Assembly (NCBI GenBank): GCA_021234155.1
Contig: JAJEKV010000020.1
Coordinates: forward strand, 1,188,938 to 1,252,937
Source of the DNA: Isoetes taiwanensis
Lineage: Eukaryota; Streptophyta; Lycopodiopsida; Isoetales; Isoetaceae
Length of the DNA: 64,000 nucleotides
Direction: 5' to 3'
The position numbers were made by a program, and so were the translations under genes. Shown here piece after piece: positions 37,291 through 50,421 of this stretch. Within the stretch, counting starts at the first letter, position 1. Each line of letters begins with the position of its first letter. Below the pieces are notes generated by a model, which saw only the letters and a list, made by a program, of their open reading frames with translations, did no database searches and was not told where the DNA came from.

Positions 37291-38110
37291 CTGCAGTGTC
37301 AAGAATTACCTTGCAAAGCAAGAAAAAGGTAAACAGGTGTCCAATATTAGTTTTATTGAGACTTGTGCAAAAGAACAAGAAGAACAAGATGTTATGGTTG
37401 TGCAAACACGTGCTAGGCTCCATTCAGTGTACATCCGCAAGTTCTCGTCCCCACCAATTGTAGCTCCTAAGGTAACATTTCAGCCAAATCCTCGTGGATA
37501 TAGCTCCTCCCCCATGCTCAAAGGTATAAACGTAAAGATTCTCGAGCTTGATGAATTTGAATTGCTTATGAAAAACTCCAAGGTTACTGTAGACTTACTA
37601 ACTTTATTAAGGATTGCACCATCATACAGGGAAAAGCTCATCAAGAATACCCAAAATGTTGAAGAAATTGCTGCAGAAACTTGCAACAACATTTCAGAGC
37701 CTTACCCCGAGCACACCGAAGATCCGGTGCTTTTATTTGTAGTGCTACTATAGGTACCTCCCATTTAGATAAGGTTTTGTTGGATGGAGGTTCCTCCTTA
37801 AATGTCATGCCTTATCATGTTATGAAAACACCAATCTCAAAGTAGAAGACAACACTTCTATTGTTCTAAAATCCTTTTCCAATGCTAAGGTAGTACCAAA
37901 GGGAGTGGTGAGAAATGTGTCCTGCGTTATCTGGGGGAATCATTGTCTTAGCTACATTTGTAGTTGTTGATTTTGAGAATGTTAATCATGCTAACATCTA
38001 TGATTTATTATTGGGAAGAAGGTGGATGAAAAACAAAGAGATGCTAGGCCTATATGGTCCGAAGGTATTTGCACTATTTCAAATGGAGCAACTTCCATTA
38101 AACCGGTAAA
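37291..38110 (+). pseudogene. Linker and aspartic protease remnant
   Basis: The open stretch 37244-37753 has no assigned domain. The protease follows: LLDGGSSLNVMP at about 37770-37810 matches the active-site region of plant gypsy proteases, then VVDFENVNHANIYDLLLGRR at about 37955-38020 corresponds to the conserved C-terminal ILGR(P/R)W motif. Frameshifts separate the pieces. Confidence 0.65.
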
Positions 38111-38224
38111 CCAAACCCACCCTTCGCTAACATTAGATTCATAGATGTGGATATTTTGCGGAAGAAGAGTTAGGAGTTTACTGCTTTAGGTCTAGATGTT
38201 GATATAAATGCGTATATCAACTTT

Positions 38225-38650
38225 GCTCATGTAGAGTTCCCCGATCCAAAAGAAAACAAGGCCTACCTTTGGTTTGATGGAGGTATGTCTAAAAAATTAG
38301 GGATTGCTTCTTCACCGCTATTCCTCAAGGATGCATCTTAAGTCGATGACTAAGATAGGGAGAATTCATCCTAATATTTCTTCTAATGCAGCAGAATATA
38401 GGGCCCTCATTGCAGCCTACAGAAGCAAGGTTCATGAATATTTCCCATATTGTTATCTATGGAGACTCACAACTTGTTTGCAAACAGATTTTGGGAGAAT
38501 ACCAAACAAAACATCAAGATATGGAGGATCTGAACACACAAGTTCGAGAATTGCTAACTTTTTTGATCATTGGGAAATTTATCATATTCCAAGGTCTAAA
38601 AACTTTGAGGTCTGATTCTTTGTGCGGGGAAAACACTCTTAGAGCATCTC
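38225..38650 (+). pseudogene. RNase H domain upstream of reverse transcriptase
   Basis: Three frames together give AYLWFDGGMSKK (Asp, about 38274), SSNAAEYRALIAAY (Glu, about 38394), HIVIYGDSQLVCKQILGEYQ (Asp, about 38463) and IPRSKNFE followed by SDSL (Asp, about 38612). This is the DEDD set and spacing of the archaeal-type RNase H that Tat-lineage gypsy elements carry as a second copy. Here it precedes the reverse transcriptase. Two frameshifts inactivate it. Confidence 0.75.
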
Positions 38651-38714
38651 TCTCGAGGGAGCTATCAAGGAAGATGTCCTAGATGAAGATGAACTCTCTC
38701 GGGTTCATCCTATC

Positions 38715-40230
38715 TTGACCATCAACCTAGCACAAGAGGAATCACACAAAGAACTTGAAGTGCACAAAGGAGGTATGTCCAGGACTTTGCAAATGGGAGA
38801 TCTATATGATGAAGATTGCAAAGGTAAAATGATTAAGTACTTTGAAGATTGGGTGGATGTTTTTGCATGGGAATATTCAGAATTGAAAGGGGTTGATAGG
38901 AGCATTTGTGAGTTTGAGATAAAAGTTCGTGAAGATACTAAACCCGTCATGCGAGAGATTGAGAAGAATTAATTCCTCACTTTTAGATCTTATCAAGCGA
39001 GAATTATTCAAAATGCGTGAGTCGGGTTTGATAGTTGACATTGTGAACCCTTCTTGGGTTTCTTGTATTGTTCCAGTTCTAAAAAAGAATGGTTCTCTAA
39101 GAATATGTGTGGATTATAGAGATCTAAATAAAGCTACCGTCAAAAGATTGTCACCCTTTGCCTTTTTGGAAGAAATACTTTATGCAAGTAATGCAAGTCT
39201 ATGTACTCATTTTTGGATGGTTTCTCCGGTTTTAATCAGATTAGCATCAAAAGGAAGATCAGCCAAAGACATCCTTCATTACTCCATGGGGAACTTATGC
39301 AATGAAAAGGATGCCTTTTGGCTTAATGAATGCCCCCGCTACATTTCGAGAGAGCTATGGATACCGCTCTTTGCAAACATGACTCCCGAGCAATTCAGAG
39401 TTTATCTTGATGATTTATGCTTAGGTACCGGTACAAGTGATCATATTTCGTGAGCTAACAAGGATATTTACATTGTGCGCATAAACCGAGTTAATCTAAA
39501 CCCAAAGAAGTGCATCTTTTTGGCATCCAAAGGCCAGCTCTTAGGCCATGAGGTTTTACGCTAAAGGCCTTCAAGTAGTCAAGAGAAGATCATAGCTTTA
39601 AAAAAGCTTCAAACACCCGTGACAATTAAAGAAGTCAAGGGATTTATGGGAATGACCTCTTTCTTAAGAGTGTATGTGCCTAATTTCTCTCACCTTATTA
39701 GTCCCATCTCTAAGTTGACTAGAGTAGGCCAAGTTAGTAAAAAGAGAAAGTAAATATAGGCCTCGTTGTTTGGACCGATGAGTGTGAAAAAGCTTTTTGC
39801 AGATCATAGAGGCTATTTGCCATTCTACACTTTTAAAAACTCCAGACCTTTCATTACCATTTAAAGTTTACATAACTATCACTAAAAAGGCTCTTTGGAG
39901 TTGCCATTTTGCGGATAGACACCCTATTGCTTTTGCAAGCAAACAATGGTCTCAAACTGAGAGAAGTATGCTAAGATAGAAAGGAGTCTTTGCTGCTCTC
40001 ATCTTTTGATCGAGAGACAGGGTCATGTTTTACAAAAATCCCAAGCCACTATCTACATGCAAAGAGAACCCCATGCCCTTTTGTATGGTAAGAAATTAGA
40101 AAACCTAAGCTTCATAGGTGGGCTTGTAGGCTTCAATCTTATGATTTAAAGGTAAAGGTTATTCATGTATTGAACAACCCGAAGTTTATACTTGCCTCGC
40201 CGCCTACTTTGAACATGAGGAGTTGATACA
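38715..40230 (+). pseudogene. Reverse transcriptase and gypsy RNase H remnant
   Basis: An N-terminal lead-in reads YFEDWVDVFAWEYSEL and FEIKVREDTKPVMREI. Reverse transcriptase motifs follow: KRELFKMRESGLIVDIVNPS, VLKKNGSLRICVDYRDLNKA and FRVYLDDLCLG (VYLDD catalytic box, about 39400). The connection reads NPKKCIFLASKGQLLGHEVL and KEVKGFMGMTSFLR. The canonical RNase H begins at about 39770 (WTDECEKAF, PIAFASKQWSQTERS, LQSYDLKVKVIHV). Stops and frameshifts occur throughout. Confidence 0.85.
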
Positions 40231-40439
40231 AGAAGAAGAAATGACTAACCTTGTTGTAAATGAACAGGGACTTGTCAACTATACCAGCTCAAGGTTGGCA
40301 ACAACCTATTAGGAGGTTCCTTCAAGATCGTCGGAGATACCTTCTCAATTTTCAAAAAGCCAAGCTTACAAGTTTAAGTTAAAATGTTTGACTTACTCCT
40401 TGGTTGGTGACATCTTGTGCAAGGTAAATAGGGATGGTG

Positions 40440-41480
40440 TACTCTTAAGATGTGTTGATGAAGATGAAGCTGCCCCGGTACTTGCCGAAAATCACAAAGG
40501 TGTTTGTGGTGGTCATTTTGCAGCCAGAACACAAACGCCAAGAAAATATTGAGGTCCGGTTATTTCGGCCTCATTTATTTAAAGATTGTTATGATATTAT
40601 AAAGACGTGTCATCAATGCGGATCTTTGGCAAAAGAATCTTGCATCCCCGCTTCTTTAGGGAATTGTCTCCCCGGGTCCATTTCAAGTTTGGGGATTGGA
40701 CTATGTTGGCCCTATCAATCCCCATCCTCAGCCAAAGATGAATACATTGTTGTGGCTACAGATCTGCTCACTAAGTGGTCGGCAAAGACCTTTAAGGAAA
40801 GCAAATGCCCATACTATTGCTAGATTTTTGCATGAGAATATTTGCTCTAGGTTTGGCATTCCTTTTAAAATTTTGACTGATAGAGGCTCTACTTTTATTA
40901 ATGAAGTTATTAATTTCCTTGTTTCAAGCCTCAAGATCAAGCATGTGAAAAGCTCAGCAAATATTATCCTCAAGGAAATGGCCAAAAGTCGAGTCTACTA
41001 ACAAAGTGCTTAAGGGTATTTTGCGAGAAAATAGTTTGCCAAAACCAAAGGGATTGGCACTTGAAATTATATGATGCTCTTTTGGGCTCATAGAATTACT
41101 TCTAAAGCAGCTACTAATGCCTCACCTTCAGTTTAGTATATGGAGTAGAAGTTATCCCAAATGAAAGTTAGAGATACCTTCTTTAAGGATGGCACTCAAG
41201 CTTGAGTTGGAGTTTTTGAAGCCTTGAAGCACAATTATGAAGTTCTGTTAAAATTAGATGAAGAAAGGTTTGTTGCGAGAATTACAATTTGTCAAGAAGG
41301 CTAAGAGTGCAAAGCAGCCTTTCAAGGTCGCTCACAAACTACAGGACAAGTTTGCACCTATGGAATTAGTTTTAAAGTGGAATGTCAGCAGTGAAGGAAA
41401 GCTTTCAAAGTTTGAAAACCCCGGGAAGGCCCTTATCGATTCTAGGAGATGCCGGCTGCTCATCTTATAGGTTGGCGATC
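40440..41480 (+). pseudogene. Integrase remnant
   Basis: An HHCC zinc finger (HKGVCGGHFA, then CHQCGSLAKE, about 40490-40630) is followed by the core: VWGLDYVGPI (first Asp), IVVATDLLTKW, RKANAHTIARFLHENICSRF and ILTDRGSTFINEVINF (second Asp). The region of the catalytic Glu is frameshifted near 40985. The C-terminal part to about 41470 includes KKAKSAKQPFKVAHKLQDKF and is degraded. Confidence 0.8.
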
Positions 41481-42169
41481 TTGGTACAGGATTAGAGCCG
41501 CCAAATCCCATTAATATTCAACACCTTAAAGATATTGGCCTCGGCATGCCCTCGCTTGAGCCTCTTCACTTCTATATAAGCATTTGTTCTAGCTTAGAAT
41601 AGGTTAGTTTATAATTTCAAAGTTGAGGTTTTAATATTTCTTCCGACTAGCATATTTCCTTTGAGGTTTAATATGGTGTTTTCTGTTTAGTTGCAGAATG
41701 TGGCCACAAGGGATAAAGACTTTGATTATTACCTATTAATGAGTTCTATGTTGTCATGACAGGCCATTTGTCAAAACATTTCATCTGCTTTTCATACTGG
41801 CTTATTCTTCATAAGACCTTGCTTCTCCATTGGAGTTCTAGAGTGCTATCCATATATACTTTTCCACATCTCGTTTAGCACTCATGCTAACTTTGATTTA
41901 CTGTCATATGCAGGTTCATTCTTTTCTCTTCCATTTCCATCTGCCTATAAGTTGCCCTTCATACCATTTCAGCCTTCCATTCCTTTATTCTTATTCCCTA
42001 CAATGCTCTGCACCACATTTCCATCATAGCGTAGTTCATCTCATACTCATTGCCACTCTCTTTCATCATTCTACATCACTCATCACTTGCACCAAAGATC
42101 CGAAGTTCCTCAGTCTAAATTTACATTTGTTAGGCTGAGGGGACCAGCCTATTCTTTCCTTTGAGGAGA
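41481..42169 (+). other. 3' untranslated spacer and polypurine tract
   Basis: Non-coding spacer between integrase and 3' LTR, ending in the purine-rich TTGAGGAGA (42161-42169) directly before the LTR start TGTTGCC. Confidence 0.6.
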
Positions 42170-44029
42170 TGTTGCCCATTTTTGGCAACATAGACCAGCA
42201 TCTATGTATCAAAACCTTTGTTTCATTTATATTTCCTTCAAGGAAAAGTTCCAGGCTATTGTGATCCCATCAGAGTTTGGAAGACATTTGACCAAGATTG
42301 GAAGACATTTGGGATCTCCTATTATGGCCTAGTCTTTTCCTTGAGGTAAAACACCTTTCTAGACACATTCCTATTAGTTTAACATTTTCCTTTGATTTGA
42401 AGACCAGGCAAAGGCTATAGCAAGTTTATCAAGGGGCACAGGACATTTTACCAAAGCTCAACCTTATGAAGCTTGCTTGAGTAGATTGAAGTCACACACA
42501 TGAGGATGCTACCCTAGAAGTGAAATTTGCTCTTGTTCTAGCCTTGAAGTTTGGAAGACCCTTATAGAAGTTTGGAAGACCTTAGGCTTTGAGCAAATCT
42601 ATCTTCACTAGGAGGTATGAATTGAGCCCTAGAAACAATTTGAGATAAGATCAAGTGCTACAGAGGTACCCATCTCTTCTTCATTCCATTCATCTTACAT
42701 TCCCCTTTCTATATCCCAAGAGCCTTCAAAACTTTTCCTTCACCATTGTTTCCACTTTTGAGACCTTTTCTCACCATTCTACTACTTATTTTTTATTGAT
42801 CTCACCTTCATTTGAGAATTGTCCCCTAGTGATCTTGAAAACCTTCAAAGGCAAGAAAGCTTTTTTTTCATTCTCACTTCATCTTCCTAAACCCTAGTAT
42901 AGCCTATTTACACCCTTTTCCCATCTTTTTCCTATGACTTTTTCACCATCCCTATGTTGCAATATTCATTGACCATGGGTCAAAAGGGACCAAAATTCAA
43001 ATGTTTCAGTTTGACCTAGCAACCCTCTAGATGGAAAGCTTGAAAAAAAGAGCTAACTTGGTCTTTTAAAATTCAAAAAAAACCCTTGGGAAGACCTTCA
43101 AAATTGGATTCTTGGGATGCGTGCCAAAAAAATAAAAAAAAAAACCTATTCTAGCCTATCTACCCTATCTATTTCTGCATAGTTCCAGGTCACCCCCCCA
43201 TTTTTCCACGTGGCAGCAGGGCGTGGGGGCCAGACACGGGCTGGGTGTCCCCTCTGCGTGGCACGCAAATTTAATAGTGGGCCCGCATTATTCCTTATAT
43301 ACAGGAGCCTCCAGAACCACTTCGGCCTGTGGGATATATCACCCTTAAGAATTTTTGATGAACCCTAAGAAATAGGGGAACCTGCTAAAACCGGTCAATT
43401 CGTGCCTAAATTTGATTGAATCCCGCCAATTTCTGCCCAAAATAAGCTCCTAAACCTATTCCGAAAACAGGGGATCCTTTGTGGCACTTGATTTGATAGA
43501 AATTGCTCAATTTGGGCCTTAAATCACTCGGCCGAGCTAGTTTTGTGGAAAAAACCGTTCTTAAACCAACATTTCAGATCAAATCGATACGTCCCCTCAA
43601 AGATAGACCTCTGTGATCTTGGCGCACTGTTATTACCTTGATCTGCTCTATTCAGATTTTGCTATGTTCTGCTCGAAATTGAATGATATGACCCGGTGTG
43701 ACTTGTTCGACATTGAAGCACTTCAATTACAACTCGAATAATCATTTCATTTAGCTTCACTGGTAGGTCTGAGATTCTCTAAAGGCTCAGACAGACCTGG
43801 AATTTGCCCTCAAGCACTATTATATCTTAAACTTTGGTAATGTCCTGATTGACACTATTAAATTTTTGTGTTACATTATTATATTATGACTAGAAAAAGT
43901 GCCCAGCGTTGCTGGGCTTTTCGTCAGGCATATTCAAATACGGTGGATTTTAAGAGCATCTAATATTGGATTACTTGATTTAGAAGTCTCATGGACATGC
44001 AGGATGGAAGTTTAATTTAACCTTCTACT

Positions 44030-44075
44030 TCCAGTTGGCCTCCGTGGACGTTAAAATATACTTCCTTCCTTCCGT
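44030..44075 (+). repeat. LINE 3' tail remnant inside the Helitron
   Basis: Contains 'ggcctccgtggacgttaaaa' followed by cttccttcc, the terminal signature of the main LINE family. A partial inverse copy (ggaagtttaatttaac) lies just before it. Confidence 0.65.
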
Positions 44076-47000
44076 TATTGATTTCGACCTTGAAACGCAA
44101 TTGCATACATTTAAGTCAAACGCTTAAGGTAGTACACATCTTCCACAATTTGTTCAGACTTCCACACTAAACAACATACTGCACAATAATTTCAGTTCTC
44201 CACAAATGGCAAAAAAAATCACATATAATTGTTGACCATACATATCTTATACTTTTTTTATAACAATATTGTCATATTTGATTGAGTTGGTGATAATTTT
44301 GTTGAATTTGGTGATCTCAGTTTATTGTGGCAGGATGATAAATTGGTAAGAATATAAAAGAATCTATTTGCAACATTGCTACCTTATCATGCATCCATAC
44401 TAATGCAAGTTACCCGATTCTAGATTCTGCACTCTATCTACGCATGATCTGCATGCATAATCTCATATAATGCATTTTGTACATCATTCCAAGTGTTTAG
44501 ATACTCAGATATGCATAAACTTTGAAGCCAAACTTCGTTGTTACTTGCAAATCATCCCAGATTAACATAGAGCAGATCAAGCAACTTCATGTATTTCAAA
44601 CGGATTCAACCCTAGAGCATCAATAGATTTCCTGCTTCTTGCTACAATATCCAACCAAAATTTGTGCAAAATGGACGTACATTATCTTGATTTTTATTTT
44701 TTATTTTTTATTTTCAAAATTTGTACAAAATCCTCGCTCAATTGTTGCAATCTTGGTCTAGTGCCAGAGATCAATCATTCAGACATCTACCACACGAATC
44801 CAAAAGATGCTAATACACTTATCTGCCATGCTTAGAACGCTGCAGGTGAAATATTCTTACATAAATATATGGAAACGACTGCAATCCATGAAGCATCATA
44901 TCTGCAAGGCATTTTGTTAAGATACTCTCTCCATAATACTTTGCATCCAGGTCATTATATGCAACAATTAAAATGTTCCATGATACATACAAGAACTGTC
45001 TAGAACAACTTTTCTAGCAGTTAGTGGGTTTAATTTATGCAACAAATTTAGCATATATGTAGATCATTTAACTTTCAAGTGTATACCTGAAGTTTGGATG
45101 CAAACATCACCTCATTTCTTCTGCTATTCCATCATATGAATTCAGAATCTTGTCCACTATGAAGTCATAATGAGACCACCAGGGGTGGTCTTTTATGGCA
45201 GAAATTAAGTCTTTGTTTGAGATAAATTGCCTAGAACAATCTTGGGCACTGATATACTTATAATTTTCACCCTACATGATGATTTTGCCATATGCAACCC
45301 AAACTTTCCATGCCATAAACACCGTGCACCACCAAGAACACCCATGAATATTATGCTCACAAATTTGTACAAATGAACTTAAATGCATCGCACATGCCAA
45401 ATTAAGCAGACATAGAGAGAAAACTCTTCCTTTTCTTTTCTCACTCCACTGAGCTTGCATCAATTGAGATGGAACCAAGCATATGAAATAAAATACATAT
45501 CCAGTAGAGCATACTTGAAGCCTACATACATTCATTGGGAGTGGCCCGTGCAAGGAAAAAAAAGAGTAGCGGCTTTTTGTCTTTTCTTTTCTTTGGCATC
45601 CTTCCCTTTGTCTTTTTCACGCCCATTAGTTTTCATTGAAAACGGAATCTTCATCACTCATTTGAAACAACAATTCCCAATCAAAATTGATGACATACAT
45701 GAGTCCAAAAATAAGATATTACTCCATTGAAGGCGGCAAACAGATGCCTGGCAAAATCTATTGTAATAGTCAACTAAATAGAATAATAACATCAAGTAAA
45801 TTGATGACAATAACGCAATTCACAGTATGTTGTTAAGATATGAAGACCAGTTGCATTTCAACTTTTTTCTTCTGGACATTTTCATGTGTATATTCTTAGA
45901 TCCTAAATCTGTTTTTATAGTAAAATGTCATCAATACCTTCATCCCATGCCATAATGCATTATGGCAAAGTCACTCTGTAGACTGCTCTTTTTGTGTAAA
46001 AGCACTCAGGTGGATTGCCTTTGACAAAAGCATTTGTGCAAAAAATAAAATCAATATAAGAGACAAAGCCTGAGTCTCCTGCTTTTTTCCATAAAGGAAC
46101 ATGAATTTTCATAGCATTAAGGTGCACAAATGTGCAGTAACCGAAGCATCAAGGGCAGCCATAGCAACTGTGGAATGCATTTTCCAATGCTTTTCAATAC
46201 CAGTTTCGTAACCCGATGGGGTGTGCTTGTACAAGCATTTACATAACATTGATGGTGAAAATCTGGTATAATAGATTAAGAACATTATATTTGGCTAAAT
46301 CACATGAGTTCATTCTTTAGCTTAGTGATTTGAAATGAATTCCAGCACATTACATGTGGCCGTGATTCCTCCCAAATGGCCATGATTCCTTTTAAAATTC
46401 TGCTATCCACCATGAATAGCAACTAAGATGGTATTATTATACCAATAAAAGGTATATCTTCTTTCGAGGGATGTTATTTAGGGAGGTATATCAAAAAGAT
46501 ATATATTAATCCATTTGGAGTCCATAACCACACATACACAATGAAGTCGTCTATACAAAGCACAATGGAAAGTCACATAGCAGGAAAAGCAGTACTTTGC
46601 ACAGGAAAGAATGATCTAAGAGCTTCCATCCTCAGAAAAGGTAGACAGGGCTTGCATAACAAAGAGCTTGCATAACAAACAAATGCAAAGTAGTAATAAT
46701 ACGACAATAAGCACAAGAAGAATAAGACAAAGAAATCAGCAAGGATAAAAAGGCAAGGATCTTCATGCACACCGCCTCATTTGACACCAGAAAAAATGCA
46801 ACCCTAACAACCAATTGTAAAAACCACGATGGTCTCAAATCACATGTCCCAAAGAGACAAAAAACACAGTTTCTCACCAATTTGATTTGAGAATATGTAC
46901 TTATGCTTGAAAGGAGAATATGACAAAGATCCGGAGGGCTGTTGGGTGTCTTTGCATAATCTTCAAAGCACTGATTAAAGTACATCTGAGATAAAATCTG

Positions 47001-48389
47001 CAACTCATAAGAACCATTGCAACAAAAAGACCCAAACCATGAGAAAAGAAATACAAAGACAACACATCTTGCCCAAGTGAGACTCGTTACAATCTAAACC
47101 CCAATGAATCCATCCTTGTACAAAATCCATTAATTTACTTAAGCTCCGATCTTCCTTCTTCCCTCAATAATACTTAATAGTGATAATCTTAAACCTATAG
47201 TCATTGGCTAAAGGGGAAGACTGACACATGCAAGTCTAAAATGGACTTAATCTTCTCAAGATAGAAAAGTTTGGTTAAAGAAAAGCATTAAAAGTCTGTA
47301 AGACTATTCACGTGGTTTAAATAAGAACATTACTTCCAAATATGAGGTATATCCGTAGATGTCTATATTGATGCTCATTAAACTCCAACATGGCGATCCA
47401 ACTATACACACAAAATTGGCTCGGATATGAGCAATCACCATAAGAAATGTGTGCTTAAGAGATAAATTGGTCAAAACCTATATGGGCAGACTCTCTACCA
47501 ATTTCTTATTTATATTGCTAGGTTCAAAATACTTGTTGCACAGCATATCATTTTTGGCATTAACTGGCTGGAATGATGGGCAAACATTTGCCTGCTCATT
47601 TCATTCATGTTATTCATCTCTAGAAGTCAGGGCCTTGTCAAAATACTATGTGATTCCTAGGGTGGGCTACATTCTTGTTGAAGGACAATAGTTCAATTCA
47701 ACAAAGTAATGTCTATAGTCCAAACAAAATATGCAACTCATAACCTCAGGTAAAGGAATTGATCCCAGAAAGTCCATCACTGCAAGGACAAAACAAAGAC
47801 ATGGAAGAAAGAAGCACAAAACTGCACAGATAAATTCTCTTGTAGCTAATGGCAAAATCTTTTAGAAATGCATCTCGAAGTTTAGTAATCACAATTAGTT
47901 ACTAATAATTTCTTATCAGGTATTAGGAAGCCATATCTCTTATAAAAAGCTGAGGGATCTAGATTGTACAGAATCTCACCATTGTGAAGCTACAGGCTAG
48001 AAAAGGACTTGGGAAATTAGAAATATGCAAACTGTTTTAGTCCATCAGTTTGAACTGCCAAAACATTACAGACCTTTCTACATACTCCCTGATCAAATAG
48101 CAGTAAATATAGAGGTGCTAAATGCAGCGATTCCAACTACTGTCACTGTATTGTACAGATTGTTAAAACCCCAAAACAAGGGCAATTCTATGTTGCATTT
48201 AAATAGAAAATACTTCAGGCTAAACTCATGCACTAAGAAACGAAATAATTGCATAAGGAAAGATAGATGTTTACCTTCATGAAGACGATCTATGGGGGAG
48301 CCATGTCTGATATTTCTGTAAGAGCTAAGTCGGATCAATCTTCTATTTAGCTGGCCACGCAATGATTGGAATCTTAAGGATTCCTAAGT

Positions 48390-48752
48390 GTGAGGCAAAT
48401 TCCGGGGTTCGATCCAGCTTACGTTTTGCATTGTGGATTGAAAAAGGTAGATGGCAGCAAGCAACCAATATTAGTATGGAAAAACAGATTGTGTAAGGTG
48501 TGCGACATGAAAGAAATAGAGAATGAAAAAGATGTATGGAACAGATGTCAAGCACATAAGGAAATAAGGAAAAAAGCAACATGGGTGGTCTGGCACGGAG
48601 CTGTTAACAAGGATACAAGAGGCAGAGCCAAGGCCAAATGGACAGCAATCAGAAAAATTCTCGAAGAACATGATCGAAGATACAAAGAGATCAAAATGTT
48701 TACCATAGGCGCGATTTGCATGTGTCATATATGTCCAGGATCCACGCCATGA
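48390..48752 (+). other. Open frame of 120 codons with a Cys-rich motif, unassigned
   Basis: The frame opens at a GTG with the first ATG at about codon 40, so it is not a convincing gene. It encodes LCKVCDMKEIENEKDVWNRC, a CX2C...C pattern recalling the zinc knuckle at LINE ORF2 ends but lacking the His. A Lys/Arg-rich tail follows (KDTRGRAKAKWTAIRKILEE). It may be a fragment captured by the Helitron or an old LINE scrap. Confidence 0.3.
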
Positions 48753-48960
48753 CGCCATCTATTGCCATTTTCGGCATATTCTTTGCTTGAAATTCTAATC
48801 ATGCATTAATAAGTTTGCTCATATAGGCAAAAGCCATGGAATAGAAAAAGAGTTCGATGGTTTACCTTGCAAATTTTTCTAAGAGCTACTACAGAACAGC
48901 CTTGCTTTTGTAGACTGATTCCTAAATGATGAAATCAAGTCTCAGCGATGTCTCTAATAG

Positions 48961-49093
48961 AGTTATCATAGCATAACAATAAGAAACTGGAGATCACATA
49001 CCAAGGTAAATCATAGCATAACAATAAGAAACTGGAGATCACAAGAGTTATCATAGCATAACAATAAGAAACTGGAGATCACATACCAAGGTC
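48961..49093. repeat. Three-copy tandem repeat inside Helitron 1
   Basis: The phrase atagcataacaataagaaac, then tggagatcaca, occurs three times with unit lengths of about 40-45 bp. Confidence 0.85.
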
Positions 49094-50421
49094 TTGAATT
49101 TCGAAATCCCGGATAGACCTGGTGATCAATCGCTTATGTTCATAGAACATCGGATCTCTGTGAAAACAGAGATACACTAATGCAAAGCGGATTAGCAGCT
49201 GACTCTGCACCATCATTTTTTTATCCTTTCGGCCCTGCTGGTTTTCATTTTGTTGATTATTGTTTCCATTTTCCATTTCGCAGTGATGGTGCGCTACAAG
49301 AAGAAGAAAAGAAATGTCGGAATCGCCCACTTGGGCATGCAAACGGCTCTTTTGGGTGGTGAGGATTCGCCAGAACGGCTTCGGTTAGAACCTTCCGCCA
49401 TGTTCTTCTTCAATACGAATACAAAGACTAAATGAAATCTAAGCCTGAATGATCAGATTTAGGGCTCCATGAAAGACCCAAGAACCCCATTCCGGCATTC
49501 AGCAACAGGAACTAGGAACTGGAAAGCGAAGACGCCCAGATTTGTGGGAAGAAGAGAGCCAGAGTCGTCGTATCAAACAAAACCGCCAAAAGCCAAAATC
49601 AAGGGATGAAAATAAGTTAAAAAAATTGACAGCCAGGATTGCGCACAGACTATCACAAAACTCCTTTATTATTATATATAGATAATGCATAGTCTTTGCC
49701 TGGAAAATTATTGTCATCATTGTACATTCATCTTTTGTAATTCTGCATTGTTCTTTTAAAGCTAAAAACTAAAAAAGCAAAGCCAAAAATATTTATTCCA
49801 AGTTATATTCTCTTTAGGTAGTTGCATTCCATCTTCATAAAAACATTAGAAACCTATACATTCAAAGAAAAACACATAAAAAGAACTTTCCTTCCATGAT
49901 CATTACGGTGTTTATGCTTTTCTCGAGGCTTTAGCTACTTACAGAGAAAAATTAAAACATCTTTTGCTATTTAAACCCTATGCACGTGATCTAGGGGCTA
50001 TTCTGAAGTTGCCCGCATTTATCCCAACTCAAAATTCCTTATCAAGCTCCATCCGCAAAATTTGGCTCTCTTTTTGGCACCGGCCAACTTTTTTTTGACC
50101 CGACTTTGACCTAGATTTTCTCGGCCTTCCCCTATTCAAATCAAGTCAAATCTTCACCATCGGTTTCCTCTCTAGTTGATCATCTATACCACCAATCACA
50201 TCTCAAAAATCTCACAAGGTGTGTGCGCAAGACCAATTTTTGCTCGGCAGTTTTTTTAGGTTTGGGGACTCTAGTGATTTTGAAGAAACCATTATTTCAA
50301 AATGACTTTTCTCCTTTCATATGTTGAGGATTGATCACCCTAAGTGATCCGGAGGTCCTAACCAATTTGTTTGAGCTCCCTTGAGGTTAGACTAAAATTC
50401 CGTGTTTTAGGCTAACAGTAC

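Larger units (their letters stand above)
43890..49682 (-). mobile_element. Helitron 1, nested in the 3' LTR (5793 bp)
   Basis: On the minus strand it begins TCTATATATAATAATAAAGG and ends with hairpin GCCCAGC-AAC-GCTGGGC, 7 nt, then CTAG. It is inserted between A and T without target duplication, and the uninterrupted site is present in the other LTR, so both ends are proven. No Rep/helicase frame was seen, so it is non-autonomous. The interior is AT-rich, with a LINE tail remnant (44030-44075), a 120-codon open frame (48390-48752) and a 40-45 bp tandem repeat (48961-49093). Confidence 0.9.
33721..50417 (+). mobile_element. Ty3/gypsy LTR retrotransposon (Tat-like) with a Helitron in its 3' LTR
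   Basis: Complete in structure: 5' LTR, primer binding site, gag, protease, RNase H, reverse transcriptase, second RNase H, integrase, polypurine tract and 3' LTR. Without the nested Helitron the element is about 10.9 kb. Coding regions carry many stops and frameshifts, yet the LTRs remain very alike over most of their length. It lies inside a LINE and shows a 4-bp target duplication. The domain order places one RNase H before the reverse transcriptase, which is unusual. Confidence 0.92.
42170..50417 (+). repeat. 3' LTR, split by Helitron (42170-43889 and 49683-50417)
   Basis: The two parts sum to 2455 bp against 2458 bp for the 5' LTR. The break falls between A and T of the phrase attatga|taatgcat, which is uninterrupted in the 5' LTR at about 35440-35455. 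The TATA-like TTATATAC is at 43295-43302. Confidence 0.92.
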
